Assembly: GCA_003427395.1 (NCBI GenBank)
Contig: BFEA01000597.1
Coordinates: forward strand, 877,388 to 898,194
Length of the DNA: 20,807 nt
Direction: 5' to 3'
Source of the DNA: Chara braunii
Lineage: Eukaryota > Streptophyta > Charophyceae > Charales > Characeae
The notes beneath the pieces were generated by a model. That model was not told where the DNA came from and did no database searches. It worked only from the letters and a program-made list of their open reading frames with translations. A program made the position numbers and the translations under genes. Each line of letters begins with the position of its first letter. Within the stretch, counting starts at the first letter, position 1. Below, one piece after another: positions 8,036-16,615 of the stretch.

Positions 8036-8163
8036 GTGCATCCGGACTTGATTTTGGTTTCGGATGCACCTAAAACATGTGTTTCTCATGCATACAATCC
8101 GTTTTATTCCGGTTGCATGGGGCCTTGCTTTTCTTTGATTTTCTCTGCAAAAATCAAAGAAAA
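8036..8163. repeat. Two strong hairpins at the copy 2/copy 3 junction
   Basis: GTGCATCCG (8036-8044) pairs exactly with CGGATGCAC (8061-8069). TTTTCTTTGATTTT (8129-8142) pairs exactly over 14 bp with AAAATCAAAGAAAA (8150-8163), with a 7-nt loop. These sites have no clear match in copy 1. Confidence 0.65.
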
Positions 8164-8322
8164 TCCAAGTCCTTTGTAACCGCCATATTCCAGAATGAAT
8201 CTGGTCACGGACGAATCTCCCCAAGTGACCGTTTTTTACCGTTAAGGCTTTTTTCTCTTTTCTTTTCTTTGCTTTTCTTTTCTTTTTGTTTTTTTTCTTT
8301 TCTTTTTCCTCCTTTCTTGGAT

Positions 8323-8362
8323 AGTAGGGACCTGCCAGTCCCTACTTGTGGCAGTCCCTACT
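8323..8362. repeat. Mutually exclusive hairpins in LTR copy 3
   Basis: AGTAGGGAC (8323-8331) pairs exactly with GTCCCTACT (8338-8346). The same left arm, extended to 8336, also pairs with GGCAGTCCCTACT (8350-8362) with one bulge. Only one of the two can form at a time. Confidence 0.6.
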
Positions 8363-8519
8363 GACGGCCAACTCACTCACTCCCTCTCACTTTTTTTGTC
8401 TCATTCTCTCACATTTTCTTTTCTTTTCTATCTTTTTTCTAACATGTGAAGTGTCAAGTGGCCGTTAAGGCCCTTTTCTAGCCCCTTCCTCTTAGTTCTG
8501 GCCCTTCCTATGCCCATGG

Positions 8520-8706
8520 TGCAGTCCGTTATATCTCGGACTGCAATGTCGGCCTTCTCATGCCCATGGGAGCCTCCCTTTACTTCTATTTTCCTCCCAT
8601 AGTGGCCCTTCCTACTCCGATTTTCTCCTGGAGGACTATTTTTCACATGGGGTCTCATTTGACTCCATTTTCTAGGGGGGGGGGGTAATCCGAGATTTTT
8701 CGGATT
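8520..8706. repeat. Two hairpins in LTR copy 3
   Basis: TGCAGTCCG (8520-8528) pairs exactly with CGGACTGCA (8537-8545). AATCCGA (8687-8693) pairs exactly with TCGGATT (8700-8706). The second has counterparts at 1419-1436 and 7408-7427 with compensatory base changes. Confidence 0.65.
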
Positions 8707-8770
8707 GCTCCCATGCCTCCTACTTCAAGTCACTTTATTTTTTATTTTCCTTTTGGCCTTCCTGTTTGCT

Positions 8771-8831
8771 ACCACTAGTGCTTGCACTAGTGGTGCTAAT
8801 ATTCTTGGTCGTCAAGATCTCGATCTTGACG
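8771..8831. repeat. Paired hairpins in LTR copy 3
   Basis: ACCACTAGTGC (8771-8781) pairs exactly with 8784-8794 around TT. CGTCAAGATC (8810-8819) pairs exactly with GATCTTGACG (8822-8831) around TC. Order and spacing match 7493-7556 in copy 2. The second stem has a largely different sequence in the two copies. Confidence 0.7.
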
Positions 8832-8899
8832 GAGCACCTTGTCTTAATTATTTTCCACAAGCCGCTCCACCGTTTCTCTTGGGGCCTTCCTATGTCCCC

Positions 8900-9080
8900 G
8901 CCACTTGTCCCGTTGGTGGCTTCCAACACTTAGTCCCGTCGGCGGTCCCCGACACTTAGTCCCACCGGTGGTCCCTGACACTTAGTCCCGCTGGTGGTCC
9001 CCGATACTTAGTCCCGTCGGTGGTCCCGGACACTTAGTCCCGCCTGTGGTCCCCGATACTTAGTCCCGCTGACGGTCCCC
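8900..9080. repeat. 26-bp tandem repeat, seven units, in LTR copy 3
   Basis: The unit is GACACTTAGTCCCG followed by a CGGTGGTCCCC-like end. Units run 8900-8924 (25 bp, divergent), 8925-8950, 8951-8976, 8977-9002, 9003-9028, 9029-9054 and 9055-9080; a partial unit follows to about 9101. Each later unit is exactly 26 bp and differs at only a few positions, mainly in the CGTCGGC/CACCGGT part. Confidence 0.85.
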
Positions 9081-9612
9081 GGCACATTTCGCCCCGGATG
9101 CTATCATTTTTACTTAGTCCCACGTGGCCTCGGGTGCCTTTCCCCGAGGTGTCCCACGTCCCTTGGGCGTTTTGCCGCCCCATGGTGACCCCTCTCCCTT
9201 GTCTTTTCTTGCGCCTTGCGCGCGCCGGTTCCTTCGGTCGCAGTCTCTACCCCGAGGCTCCCGTAGGTGGCCCCGATGTTGACACCTCGTTCTCTATCTT
9301 CCTGCGGCCTCTGGGCCGCCTGTCCCTCGACTCCCTCATTCCTTTATCGCTTTCGTGCTGCATTTGCATCCCAACGGCCCTCCCGGCCTCATGCTATGTT
9401 CTATGTGCCCCTGTTCTTGCGCTCGCTTGCTTGCCGTTACTAGTTCTTTCCTTCTGTGGTTCTCACCCCAGGGCATCACTCCCTCCTGCGGCCTAATCCT
9501 TTGTCTTTGCTCTCTCCCGCCTCCTCACTCCAGATTTCTCTGTTGTGCACAGTTTGCCCATATCCAGTCTCTCGAGTGATGGGAAGTTATTCGGGACTCA
9601 CCGGTCCCGACA

Positions 9613-9852
9613 ACGTCTGTCATTCCTGGCCAGTGGTGGGCCAAAACCAAGGCAATCAATAACTCTTGGGTGTGAAGAATTGTCTTGCTGTGTTTATTAT
9701 TTTATTATTTTATTATTTTATTTTATTCTGGGTTTTATTTTGTTTACTTGTTGCTTGGCTGATAATTATTGAGGGATCTGCTTGCTGGAGCATAGTCTGT
9801 TGTCTGTGGGACTCGCTGTTTTGCAGGTATATAAAGACTTATCTGAAGTTCC
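9613..9852. other. AT-rich flank with TTTTATTA-type microsatellite
   Basis: Sequence outside the LTR end. 9694-9742 is a run of TTATT/TTTTA units. A pyrimidine stretch ending in TTTTGCAG and then GTATATAAAG occurs near 9820-9836, which could be a TATA-like site or a splice acceptor by chance. No gene is assigned. Confidence 0.45.
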
Positions 9853-10042
9853 CAGACCAGAGAAAAGAAAAAAGGGGTTTGGTATCCCCTTCCTTCTATC
9901 TGAGAAGTTGAGGAGACGCTTCACTCAGACCAGAGAAAGAAGACAGGGTTTGGTATCCCCTGAGTTACTTGAGAAGTTGAGAAGATATCTCGCACAGACC
10001 AGAGAACAGAAAAAGGGTTTGGTATGCCCTGCTCCCAGTGTG
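9853..10042. repeat. 73/69-bp tandem repeat, 2.6 units
   Basis: Units begin CAGACCAGAGAA at 9853, 9926 and 9995. Each contains GGGTTTGGTATCCCC (GGTATGCCC in the third), and the first two contain GAGAAGTTGAG. The last two units are in one plus-strand frame and encode EKLRRRFTQTRERRQGLVSP-like and EKLRRYLAQTREQKKGLVCP-like blocks. The 73-bp first unit breaks the frame, so coding is doubtful. Confidence 0.7.
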
Positions 10043-10492
10043 GCAGACTGGACAAGTGTCCCAAGCATTGGTGTCAGACTGACAATGTTTCGATTTACAG
10101 CCAAGGTGAAGGTTAAGGTAACCTTTCCCTGCCATAAAGTTCAGATTGAGAACAAATTTCATAATGACAAGAGATCAAAATCAGCAGTGAGTGAAAAAAT
10201 GGAAACATAATCCTTCTTAAATTTATTTGGTGGCCTACAAGCGGCGTGGTTCACGAGGAACCTGCATCCCCGGCCTCAAGGTGTTCAAACTCTCAAGCCA
10301 GGAACGCTATGAAGTAAGGCATGAAACTAAAGGGCTGGAAGGGGAACTGACTCAGAAGGTTGAGAAAAATCACGCTTATAGAGGATATAGAAGATCGCCA
10401 TACAAAGAAGATGTCGAAAAGGATGCAGTTATTGGGATGAGGGGTAGAGGGAGCAGCGCAAGGAACAGAGGGGACAGTCACTAGGGCCTTAC
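10043..10492. other. No recognised gene; possible intron of the minus-strand gene
   Basis: If the donor at 10492 is real, this stretch would be intron on the minus strand. A plus-strand 85-codon frame (10227-10484) has no recognisable domain and is not called. Confidence 0.3.
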
Positions 10493-10790
10493 TCGCCGTA
10501 GGAGTGATGGGGACTCTGGGAGTGTAAGGAGGGGAGGAAGTGCTCGGCGCGCCGTAGCGCGCCTGGAACTTCTTCTGGAAGTACTCCATCTTATCTGGGG
10601 ATGGAGTTCTTTCGCACCACGTTGGCATTGAGTGGCGAAGGTAAGGCCTCGAATGAGCACCATAGCCATGCGGCTCATCCTCCTCCTCCTCCGAACTATA
10701 CTCGCGCCGTGTACGAGCCGACGGCTCTTCACACACCTTCCCAATTCTACCACCTCTTCCTCTTCCCTGTCCCCGACGTGCTTCAGGCAT
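10493..10790 (-). CDS. Probable first coding exon of an unidentified minus-strand gene
   Basis: The frame starting at ATG 10790-10788 reads MPEARRGQGRGRGGR, then an acidic block (EYSSEEEEDEP), a His/Tyr/Pro-rich part, ERTPSPDKMEYFQKKFQARYG, and a Ser/Pro/Thr-rich end (APSTSSPPYTPRVPITPTA). The order of an RG-rich basic start, an acidic run, a short conserved-looking SPDK...YFQKKF helix and a Pro-rich linker looks like a disordered N-terminus of a nuclear or transposon-encoded protein. At 10492-10488 the minus strand has GTAAG, a good splice donor; beyond it the frame turns hydrophobic and degenerate before its stop at 10293. I chose ATG 10790 over the upstream Met at 11015 because residues encoded before 10790 look like untranslated leader. 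A TATA box lies about 285 bp upstream. Downstream exons were not found. The family is not recognised. Confidence 0.4.
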
Positions 10791-11070
10791 GGTGCGAGAT
10801 TGAGTGTTACTTAAGAAAACGATGAACGAAGAAAGATGTCCGGCAGAGGGAACTACAAGAGGGGTAAAGGAGAGTAAAGGATAGTGGCGCAAGCCACGCA
10901 GCGACGCCGCATGCACGATAAGAGGGAGAGAAGAAAAAGAGAAGAAGAAGCTATGTAAAGAGAGAAAAGGAGAAAAATATGATACGGTAAGAAAAGGATG
11001 ACAACCGTAAAACATTACGGCAAGTCACTGTGATATGAAGGAAATGGATGAGAGTCCTAAGCTATGCACT

Positions 11071-11078
11071 GTTTTATA
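11071..11078 (-). promoter_or_regulatory. TATA box candidate for the minus-strand gene
   Basis: The minus strand reads CAGTATAAAACAGTGCATAG, with TATAAAAC at 11078-11071. A start about 30 bp downstream would give a leader of roughly 250 nt before ATG 10790. Confidence 0.4.
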
Positions 11079-11167
11079 CTGAGCGCCCACGCATTTTGAC
11101 CCAATGGGGATGCTGGGTGGGGGTTTGGTATCATGTCGGAGGGCGCGGTGTCCCAGCCGTCCTCTGC

Positions 11168-11189
11168 GTACCAAGTCCCTACTTGGTAC
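11168..11189. repeat. 9-bp perfect hairpin
   Basis: GTACCAAGT and ACTTGGTAC are exact reverse complements around CCCT. A separate 14-bp palindrome, CTGCTGTACAGCAG, lies at 11354-11367. Neither has an assigned role. Confidence 0.6.
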
Positions 11190-11685
11190 CAGCCTTTGCT
11201 TCGATGTTGCAGCCTGTAGTCGTGTTCCCGAACCTCTACAAACCCTAGTACTCGGACTGTACCTTGACGTGGACCGGTCCTGTTGGTGCCTGCCTCAGCA
11301 AAAGGGAGGGTGCGCCACAGGACTTTCCTTTTGGTCCACGCAGGCTCGGCGCCCTGCTGTACAGCAGAGCACTACCGGCCTGTAACCGTGGTAGCCGCCG
11401 GGTTCGCCCTAGGACGCGAAGGTGAAAAGACCGGCGCTGTCATTTCTACTGCTCGCCGATCGCGCTCTAGTCGGGTTATGGGTTAGGTACATACGCTCGT
11501 TGTTACAGTCGAATAGAAAAGGGGGCAAAAGAAGAAAAAAGAAAAAGAAAAGCAGGAATAAGAAGAAAAAGGGGAAGTCGAGTGTCTGATCCGCGTGTAG
11601 ATCTGGACCCTCTCTTTAGTTTGGGGTGATCTAGTGATCTCTGACCGCGGCGGCATTATGAATTCCCTTTTTTTCCTATTCTGTT
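11190..11685. other. No recognised gene
   Basis: GC-rich text to about 11480, then a purine-rich A/G tract (11512-11580). Short plus-strand frames lack domains. Confidence 0.35.
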
Positions 11686-11745
11686 TTATTGTTGTTATTA
11701 TAATTATTATTACTATTATTATTATTACTATTATCATTATTAATT
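11686..11745. repeat. (ATT)n microsatellite, imperfect
   Basis: A run of TTA/ATT triplets with interruptions of TAC, TATCA and GTTG. Any protein read through it is low-complexity and not a gene. Confidence 0.85.
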
Positions 11746-11925
11746 TTCTCAAGTCTCCTTGGCCTGTCACTTCGCGGGAAGGCCAACGGCTTGAAATTCG
11801 AGCGTGGCTGCAGTCTGTGGCCTAGATTGATTTGGCCTGCCATTTTGGTACCGATGGTTGGGAGGCCTGATCGGGCGCCACGTGGTAGGACCCCAAAAGA
11901 GGGGCAACCCGTGGCCGCATCGGTA

Positions 11926-11962
11926 GGAGGCTTATCACCCCCGAAGAGGGTCATAAGCCCCC
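11926..11962. repeat. 15-bp imperfect hairpin followed by T5
   Basis: GGAGGCTTATCACCC (11926-11940) pairs with GGGTCATAAGCCCCC (11948-11962) at 13 of 15 positions. TTTTT follows at 11963-11967. Outside it, ATCGG words repeat on both sides (near 11919 and 11971). Confidence 0.5.
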
Positions 11963-12267
11963 TTTTTGCCATCGGACACGGGTACCCATCAAGGATAGGC
12001 CAACAGACGTGTTTTGAAGGAAGGGAAAAGTTGTCGGTATCCCGTTATGGGACTTCTGTTTTTGGACCGTGGTCACATCGCGATGATTAGTGACTGATAG
12101 TAGCATAGTTAGTTCGGCCCGTGATTCGACTGTTGAGTTTCGGTCTCTAAATTATTTAGTTTTATTTTGCTTTATATTTTGGAGCATTAAAACTATTAAT
12201 GTGAGGAAATTCGGAAAAAATTAAAGCTGAACTCTTCGTTTAGAACGCGGGATCATAGCGAGTGGTG

Positions 12268-12277
12268 AGCCTATAAA
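12268..12277 (+). promoter_or_regulatory. Possible TATA box
   Basis: CCTATAAAGG lies in GC-balanced sequence about 130 bp before the ATG at 12407. It is supported only by its match to the TATA consensus. Confidence 0.25.
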
Positions 12278-12406
12278 GGGATGGGGCAAATGAGTCCTTG
12301 GTGTGGGCAGGTAGCAGCGCACATGCCACTTTTACTGTGCTGACACTGTTGGCCTAAGAACGACGGGCAGTCAGCGCCTGCGCGCAAGTGTGCCGAGTAC
12401 CGAGCT

Positions 12407-12691
12407 GTGTCGATCTGTCAATCGGCTATGGCACGCAGCAATGGCCTGCATGGCTACCAGCCGGATTACTGGAAGTACACGACTCGCTGGTCTCCTATGT
12501 CTTGCGAGGGTCCCAGGATCACTAAGATCCTGAGTTACTGTGGAGGAGATGAGGCGAGTCTAAAGGTTACCGTAGAGGGAGCGAGAGACGAGGAAATGAA
12601 GAGGGACCAGAGACTACAGTTGGCGGTCATGGAATCTAAAAACCGGACGAAGAGGAGGATGCAGAGGGATGGGGTCACAGCTGAGGTTTAG
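12407..12691 (+). CDS. Possible small ORF or first exon, unidentified
   Basis: A 94-codon plus-strand frame. The second methionine (MARSNGLHGYQPDYWKY) may be the true start. The N-terminal half has a balanced composition with aromatic residues; the C-terminal half is charged (EMKRDQRLQL, KNRTKRRMQRDG). A TATA-like site lies about 130 bp upstream. No known domain was seen. It could be a chance frame at the edge of the purine-rich block that follows. Confidence 0.2.
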   Translation: MSICQSAMARSNGLHGYQPDYWKYTTRWSPMSCEGPRITKILSYCGGDEASLKVTVEGARDEEMKRDQRLQLAVMESKNRTKRRMQRDGVTAEV

Positions 12692-13680
12692 GTGACCATT
12701 ACTTACCACGAGGTTGAAACCTCGACAGACACAGTGGAACGCGAGCAGCGGCACCTGGACCGTGACTCAAAGGCGGAGAGTGAGGCTACTGACCGGGAGA
12801 CCTGTCTCCAGTCCTGGAACAGGCCGGGCCAGGTTCGCAGGAACCACCCTCTGGCGCGAGATGTGGAGGGTGGACCCGAAGCCAGTTCTCGACAACAGAT
12901 GCCCAGAGGCCGCGGGACAAGGGAAAAGAAGAGCAGGGGAAAAAGACACTTGTGAAGAGAAGAGGCTCTCCAAGGCTAACACGAGAGCGAAGCAATTCAT
13001 GAGTAACAGAGAGCAGGGTCGAGAAGGGGGGTACTCAGAGGTCAACACGTGTGCAAGCCAGAGCGGCACGCTCCGAGAAAAGATGGCGCGAGAGAGTAGC
13101 CAGGGGGCTAGTCCACAACAGAGGAGAGGCCGATACGTGTCCGCGAGCAAAGGGGCAACGCGGTGAGGCAGTCACAATAGTCGTGCTCAAGAGCGGGGCA
13201 GGCAAGACTGAGAAGGTTGTCAAAGACAGACAGAGAGAGGGACAATGGGAGAGGACGCCCGGAAGAGAGGTCAACACATGCAGAGAGTTGCAGAGAGAAA
13301 GAGAGATGGGAGCTTGGGAGTGAGATGGACGTCAACTGCAGACTTCGTGCTCGCTCGAGGCTCTTGCGCCTGCTGAGCTGCAGCGAGTCATCACGGTTTG
13401 ACGGGGGAGCAGGAGTTAAGGCGCGTGTAAGAAAAGAGGGGGAGGAAGAATGCGAGCTCGCTCTTCACTGTTGACGTCATCCGTGTTGGCAGATCGTGAA
13501 GCAGTGTGCGCAGCTTCCCTGTCTCGGGACCGGGCAAGCGAGATAGTGTTCAGACGATGCTTGCATACGGAGGAAATCACTTTTCTCCGTAGTATACAAG
13601 ATACGTGCCGGACACAAGGGAAAGAGAGAGGTCAGACGTGTAAGGGAAGAGTACGGGCAACCTATGCTAGTGACTAGGCT
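12692..13680. other. Purine-rich block with recurrent GAGGTCAACAC words
   Basis: The plus strand is dominated by AG-rich words (GAGAGA, GGGAAGAG). AGAGGTCAACACGTG (near 13035), AGAGGTCAACACATG (near 13266) and AGAGGTCAGACGTG (near 13627) recur, suggesting an old degenerate repeat. Overlapping open frames here follow from the low stop-codon density of purine-rich text and are not called as genes. Confidence 0.45.
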
Positions 13681-13860
13681 GATTTCGGTCCCTCTCTTGA
13701 CACGACGCTGCTGACAGGTGTGTTTGGGTCAGCAGGTGGCGTTTAGAGAAGAGAAGAGGAGCTTCAGACTTCTTGATGAGATTAACGGGTCGGAGTGAGA
13801 GGGTGATGACGACACTCGTGAGAGGGAAGAGATCATGCATGCGGATCTGCAGTTGACGTC
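13328..13860. repeat. 15-bp inverted repeat ends, 533 bp apart
   Basis: GACGTCAACTGCAGA (13328-13342) and TCTGCAGTTGACGTC (13846-13860) are exact reverse complements. A third TTGACGTCA word lies at about 13472. The similarity does not extend beyond 15 bp, so a MITE call is not justified. Confidence 0.35.
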
Positions 13861-16615
13861 AATAGCTGCGGACGCGTCAAACCTGAATGCGACCCGAACG
13901 GGGTTGGCCAGCGTTTACTTGATCAATAGAGTGGGTTGAGCATGCTAGCTACGGCTGCTGGTAGTACCCCTGTGCTCTGGTGTAGTGTGTTTGTGTACAA
14001 CAGCAAAAGCAAGATTTAGTTGTGAAGTCATGAGCCGTTGCTATGACTGTTTGACTTCGTCCGATGGGTCTTGCCCCTGAACAGGAAGTTGGGATACTGA
14101 ATGATCGCGAACCGTGTCAATGCTCGGTATCTGCGTCGTTGGGAGACATCAAGTCGTATCGCTAGATGAGAGTTAGACTATTACCCTTTTCTTGGTTACT
14201 GAAATTATCAGCCTCCCACCGGAAAAGGAAACAGTTTCCCTAATTAGCGTTGATGGGTGGTCACTTCCGTTCACCTTCGGCGGTCTCGGGGCAGCTATCA
14301 AAAGAGCCAACGGCCCCTGTAAAGACTCATGTTAAGAGTTAGTCTTCTGACAGTGAGGAGAGAAACGGAAGTACGAGTCAACACGATTGATCTAAGTTCA
14401 ACCAAGAGGGGCATTGAGTGAAGTGATGATCGGATGCCTACGATATCTTTGAGTACTCGAGCATGTATGATTCGGAACTTAATCGTGTTACTTGGCAAAG
14501 CTCAAGTTTTATGTTAAAGCTTGGTCCCATATGGAGACTTCATCTTTTTGTTTAGTGATCTTGCTTCCATGATCGGGTAAGACCGAGATATTAAGATTAT
14601 CCTGGGGAAATACTGCTGGCCGTATCGCATGATCAAACTAAGATTGTTTTATCGTTCATATGTGTGACTGCTATTGGGCAAGTTGGGAGAAAACCTGAGG
14701 TGAGGAGGTTTCCCATCTCCTCCCTTTTCGGCGGTCTCGTTTTACCCTGTGTCCTGCGTAACTTGGAATTGATTGAGAATGAGAAGGGGCTATTACCTGA
14801 AAGGCTCAGTGTTGTTCTTTTTTTTTTTTTTTTTTTTTTTCTTTTCTTTACTTACTGAATCAAACTAAGAACAAATAATGGTATGAGCTGAGACAGTCAC
14901 GAAAGAAGGGGCGTGCACGCAAGTGAACGTGTGACTGTACTAACCGGCTGGATGCAAGAGCAGACAGGCGTGTGAGATTGGCCGCCTGCGTGTAGTCGCT
15001 TTGACTTGCAGGCATAGTGTTGCCCAGAGGCGTGAGCCTACAAGCAAAGGCAAAAAGGGAAAGTATAGAATGGGATTTGGTTGTCCTGAGCTCCTCGGAG
15101 AGGTTAGTCGGTGACACTACAAAAGCGAAGCAAAGAGGCCGCACGAGCTGGTCCTGAGTTCAAAGCCCAGTTCGAGTATCGCCTTCTAACTCCAACTACC
15201 TTTCCATTGCTGTTGTCGATGAGGAAGAAACAATCCGTGATACGGAAGATAGTTTTTCTGTTAATTAAATATCTGCTTGATGGGGATTAGATACAGCGGT
15301 CAGACTCTGAGGTTACGCGAAAAATGATTAATGGTATAATAAGTTCTTAAAGATTATCTGATTAGAAGGTTGGTCTTGGTGGAAACCAGTTTTATTTCTG
15401 ATGACTCCGCATTCTGCCAGAATTGAGCCTCAGTAAAACTCAGCCAGAAGCTCACGACAAAAGGGGTGTTGGTATGCAGCTACGTGCTAGCATTCAAACA
15501 GGCCTGTGAATTATGCCCAGTAAAATGGTAAGGCCGCTCGATTGACCCCCTTTCTGCATCAAACGCTAATGAAAGTGATATCTGACGTATGGAAACACGA
15601 ATTGCACTTGGACTTTATTTCTTGTATGAGGCTATGGTATTGAGCCAAAGTGTTGAGCCTGAGGGATTCTGAGCCCAGATTGGGTTATCACACGCGGCTT
15701 GACTTACCTGTTGTGTAATTGAATGAAAAGGTGCATGGGTCTTGTTCCTTTCTACTTGGGGTTGAAACTCTTATCCAGGGTGCTTACACGGGGAAAACCC
15801 TTTGTATTACATGAGCCTGGGTGCTGCATGACTTATTTCACCAAAAACGCTTACCCGATTCTGGTCATTACTAACCAGATTTAGTTTTGCCCTCTCGGGT
15901 CCGGTCGAGCAGACCTCGGTGCACCGTACAAGGATTGATTGATTCTGATGCGCTGGGCTCTCCATCTGGACAATAGAGATAACTGAGAAGAAGACGTTAA
16001 GAATGTCTGGCCTGACCTGGTTCTAGCAAAACTGGAATCTCCTTGCAAAAAAAGTAGTCAAGCACACAAGGGCATCAACAGACTTCATCAGTGGTATTCA
16101 GGGATTTATCATCAGGGGAACATAACTAAGATTTTGCATAGCGCCCGACGTAGCTCCAGCCTCAGCATCAGTATTTGGAGGTGTTTTAGCTACTATTGAT
16201 TATGTGAGCCGATGCTAAACACCATCAGCTAAACCACCTCTTCCACCAGTTATCAGCCAGCGGATCAGATTCCTCTTCAGTGATGCGATTGACTGTGGAG
16301 TTTAGTTAAAGTTGGGGTGCCTCTGCAGTCACTGGAAACTACTAACCTGAACGATTCCAGCTGAAAGTAACTTTTCGCTCAGGGTGTGGAAATCTTTGGG
16401 CTATCTGTAAATTAGATGGTCCGTGGTCGAATCTCTGAGTGCGGGGAAGCCATGAAAGAGGGGAGGGTCTTAGTGGTGAAAAGCAGTTTAAACAGGGACA
16501 AAAGAGAAGGATGGGAGAAAGAAGCATGTCGAGACATTACACAGAGTAGTTCAACGTGAGCACGCAGTTCAGATGGTGATATGTGAGATGTACATTGAGT
16601 ATGTGATTTACTTTT
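13861..16615. other. Gene-free stretch
   Basis: Stop codons are dense in every frame and no domain was recognised. The main landmark is a 23-T run (14818-14840), which on the minus strand would be a poly(A) tail for an element lying to its right. The 13-mer TTCGGCGGTCTCG occurs twice (about 14276 and 14726). tRNA-like GTTCAAAGC (15158) and GGTCGAATC (near 16430) words are isolated. Confidence 0.4.

Larger units (their letters stand above)
8000..9612 (-). mobile_element. LTR-like repeat, copy 3 (5' LTR start candidate)
   Basis: From about 8006 (CAAAAGAAAAAGAAACGGTCAA, matching the CAAAAGAAAACCGGTCAA of copy 1) to the end at 9612, this copy shares the hairpin series, the pyrimidine tract, GTGAAGTGTC, TCGGACTGCA and the CACTAGTGCTTGCACTAG site. 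Its right end (GTGCACA, then CAGTCTCTCGAGTGATGG and CACCGGTCCCGACA at 9599-9612) is nearly the same as that of copy 1. On the minus strand the repeat starts TGTCGGGACCGGTGAG at 9612. An 11-G run sits at 8675-8685. No target-site duplication could be confirmed. Confidence 0.6.

Noticed and set aside
8900-9080. CRISPR-like array
   Set aside because: Units are contiguous 26-bp repeats with no unique spacers, in a eukaryotic LTR.
10227-10484. 85-codon plus-strand basic ORF
   Set aside because: No domain; overlaps the likely intron of the minus-strand gene and may be chance.
11483-11972. Frames reading poly-Ile/Val or poly-Asn across the ATT microsatellite
   Set aside because: Purely a product of the triplet microsatellite.
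12714-13166. 150-codon plus-strand frame in the purine-rich block, with a 127-codon antisense frame
   Set aside because: Arg/Glu/Gly-rich low-complexity composition, overlaps other frames, and shows no domain; expected from AG-rich text.
14818-14840. 23-T run as the tail of a minus-strand retroelement
   Set aside because: No recognisable element body or target duplication to its right; kept only as a landmark.
15104-15175. Possible tRNA or SINE head (GTTCAAAGC T-arm-like word)
   Set aside because: The T arm is plausible, but the A box at the expected distance matches poorly and no cloverleaf can be drawn.
16380-16445. GGTCGAATC B-box-like word with an upstream GCTCAGGGTG
   Set aside because: Spacing is slightly off and the T stem does not pair.
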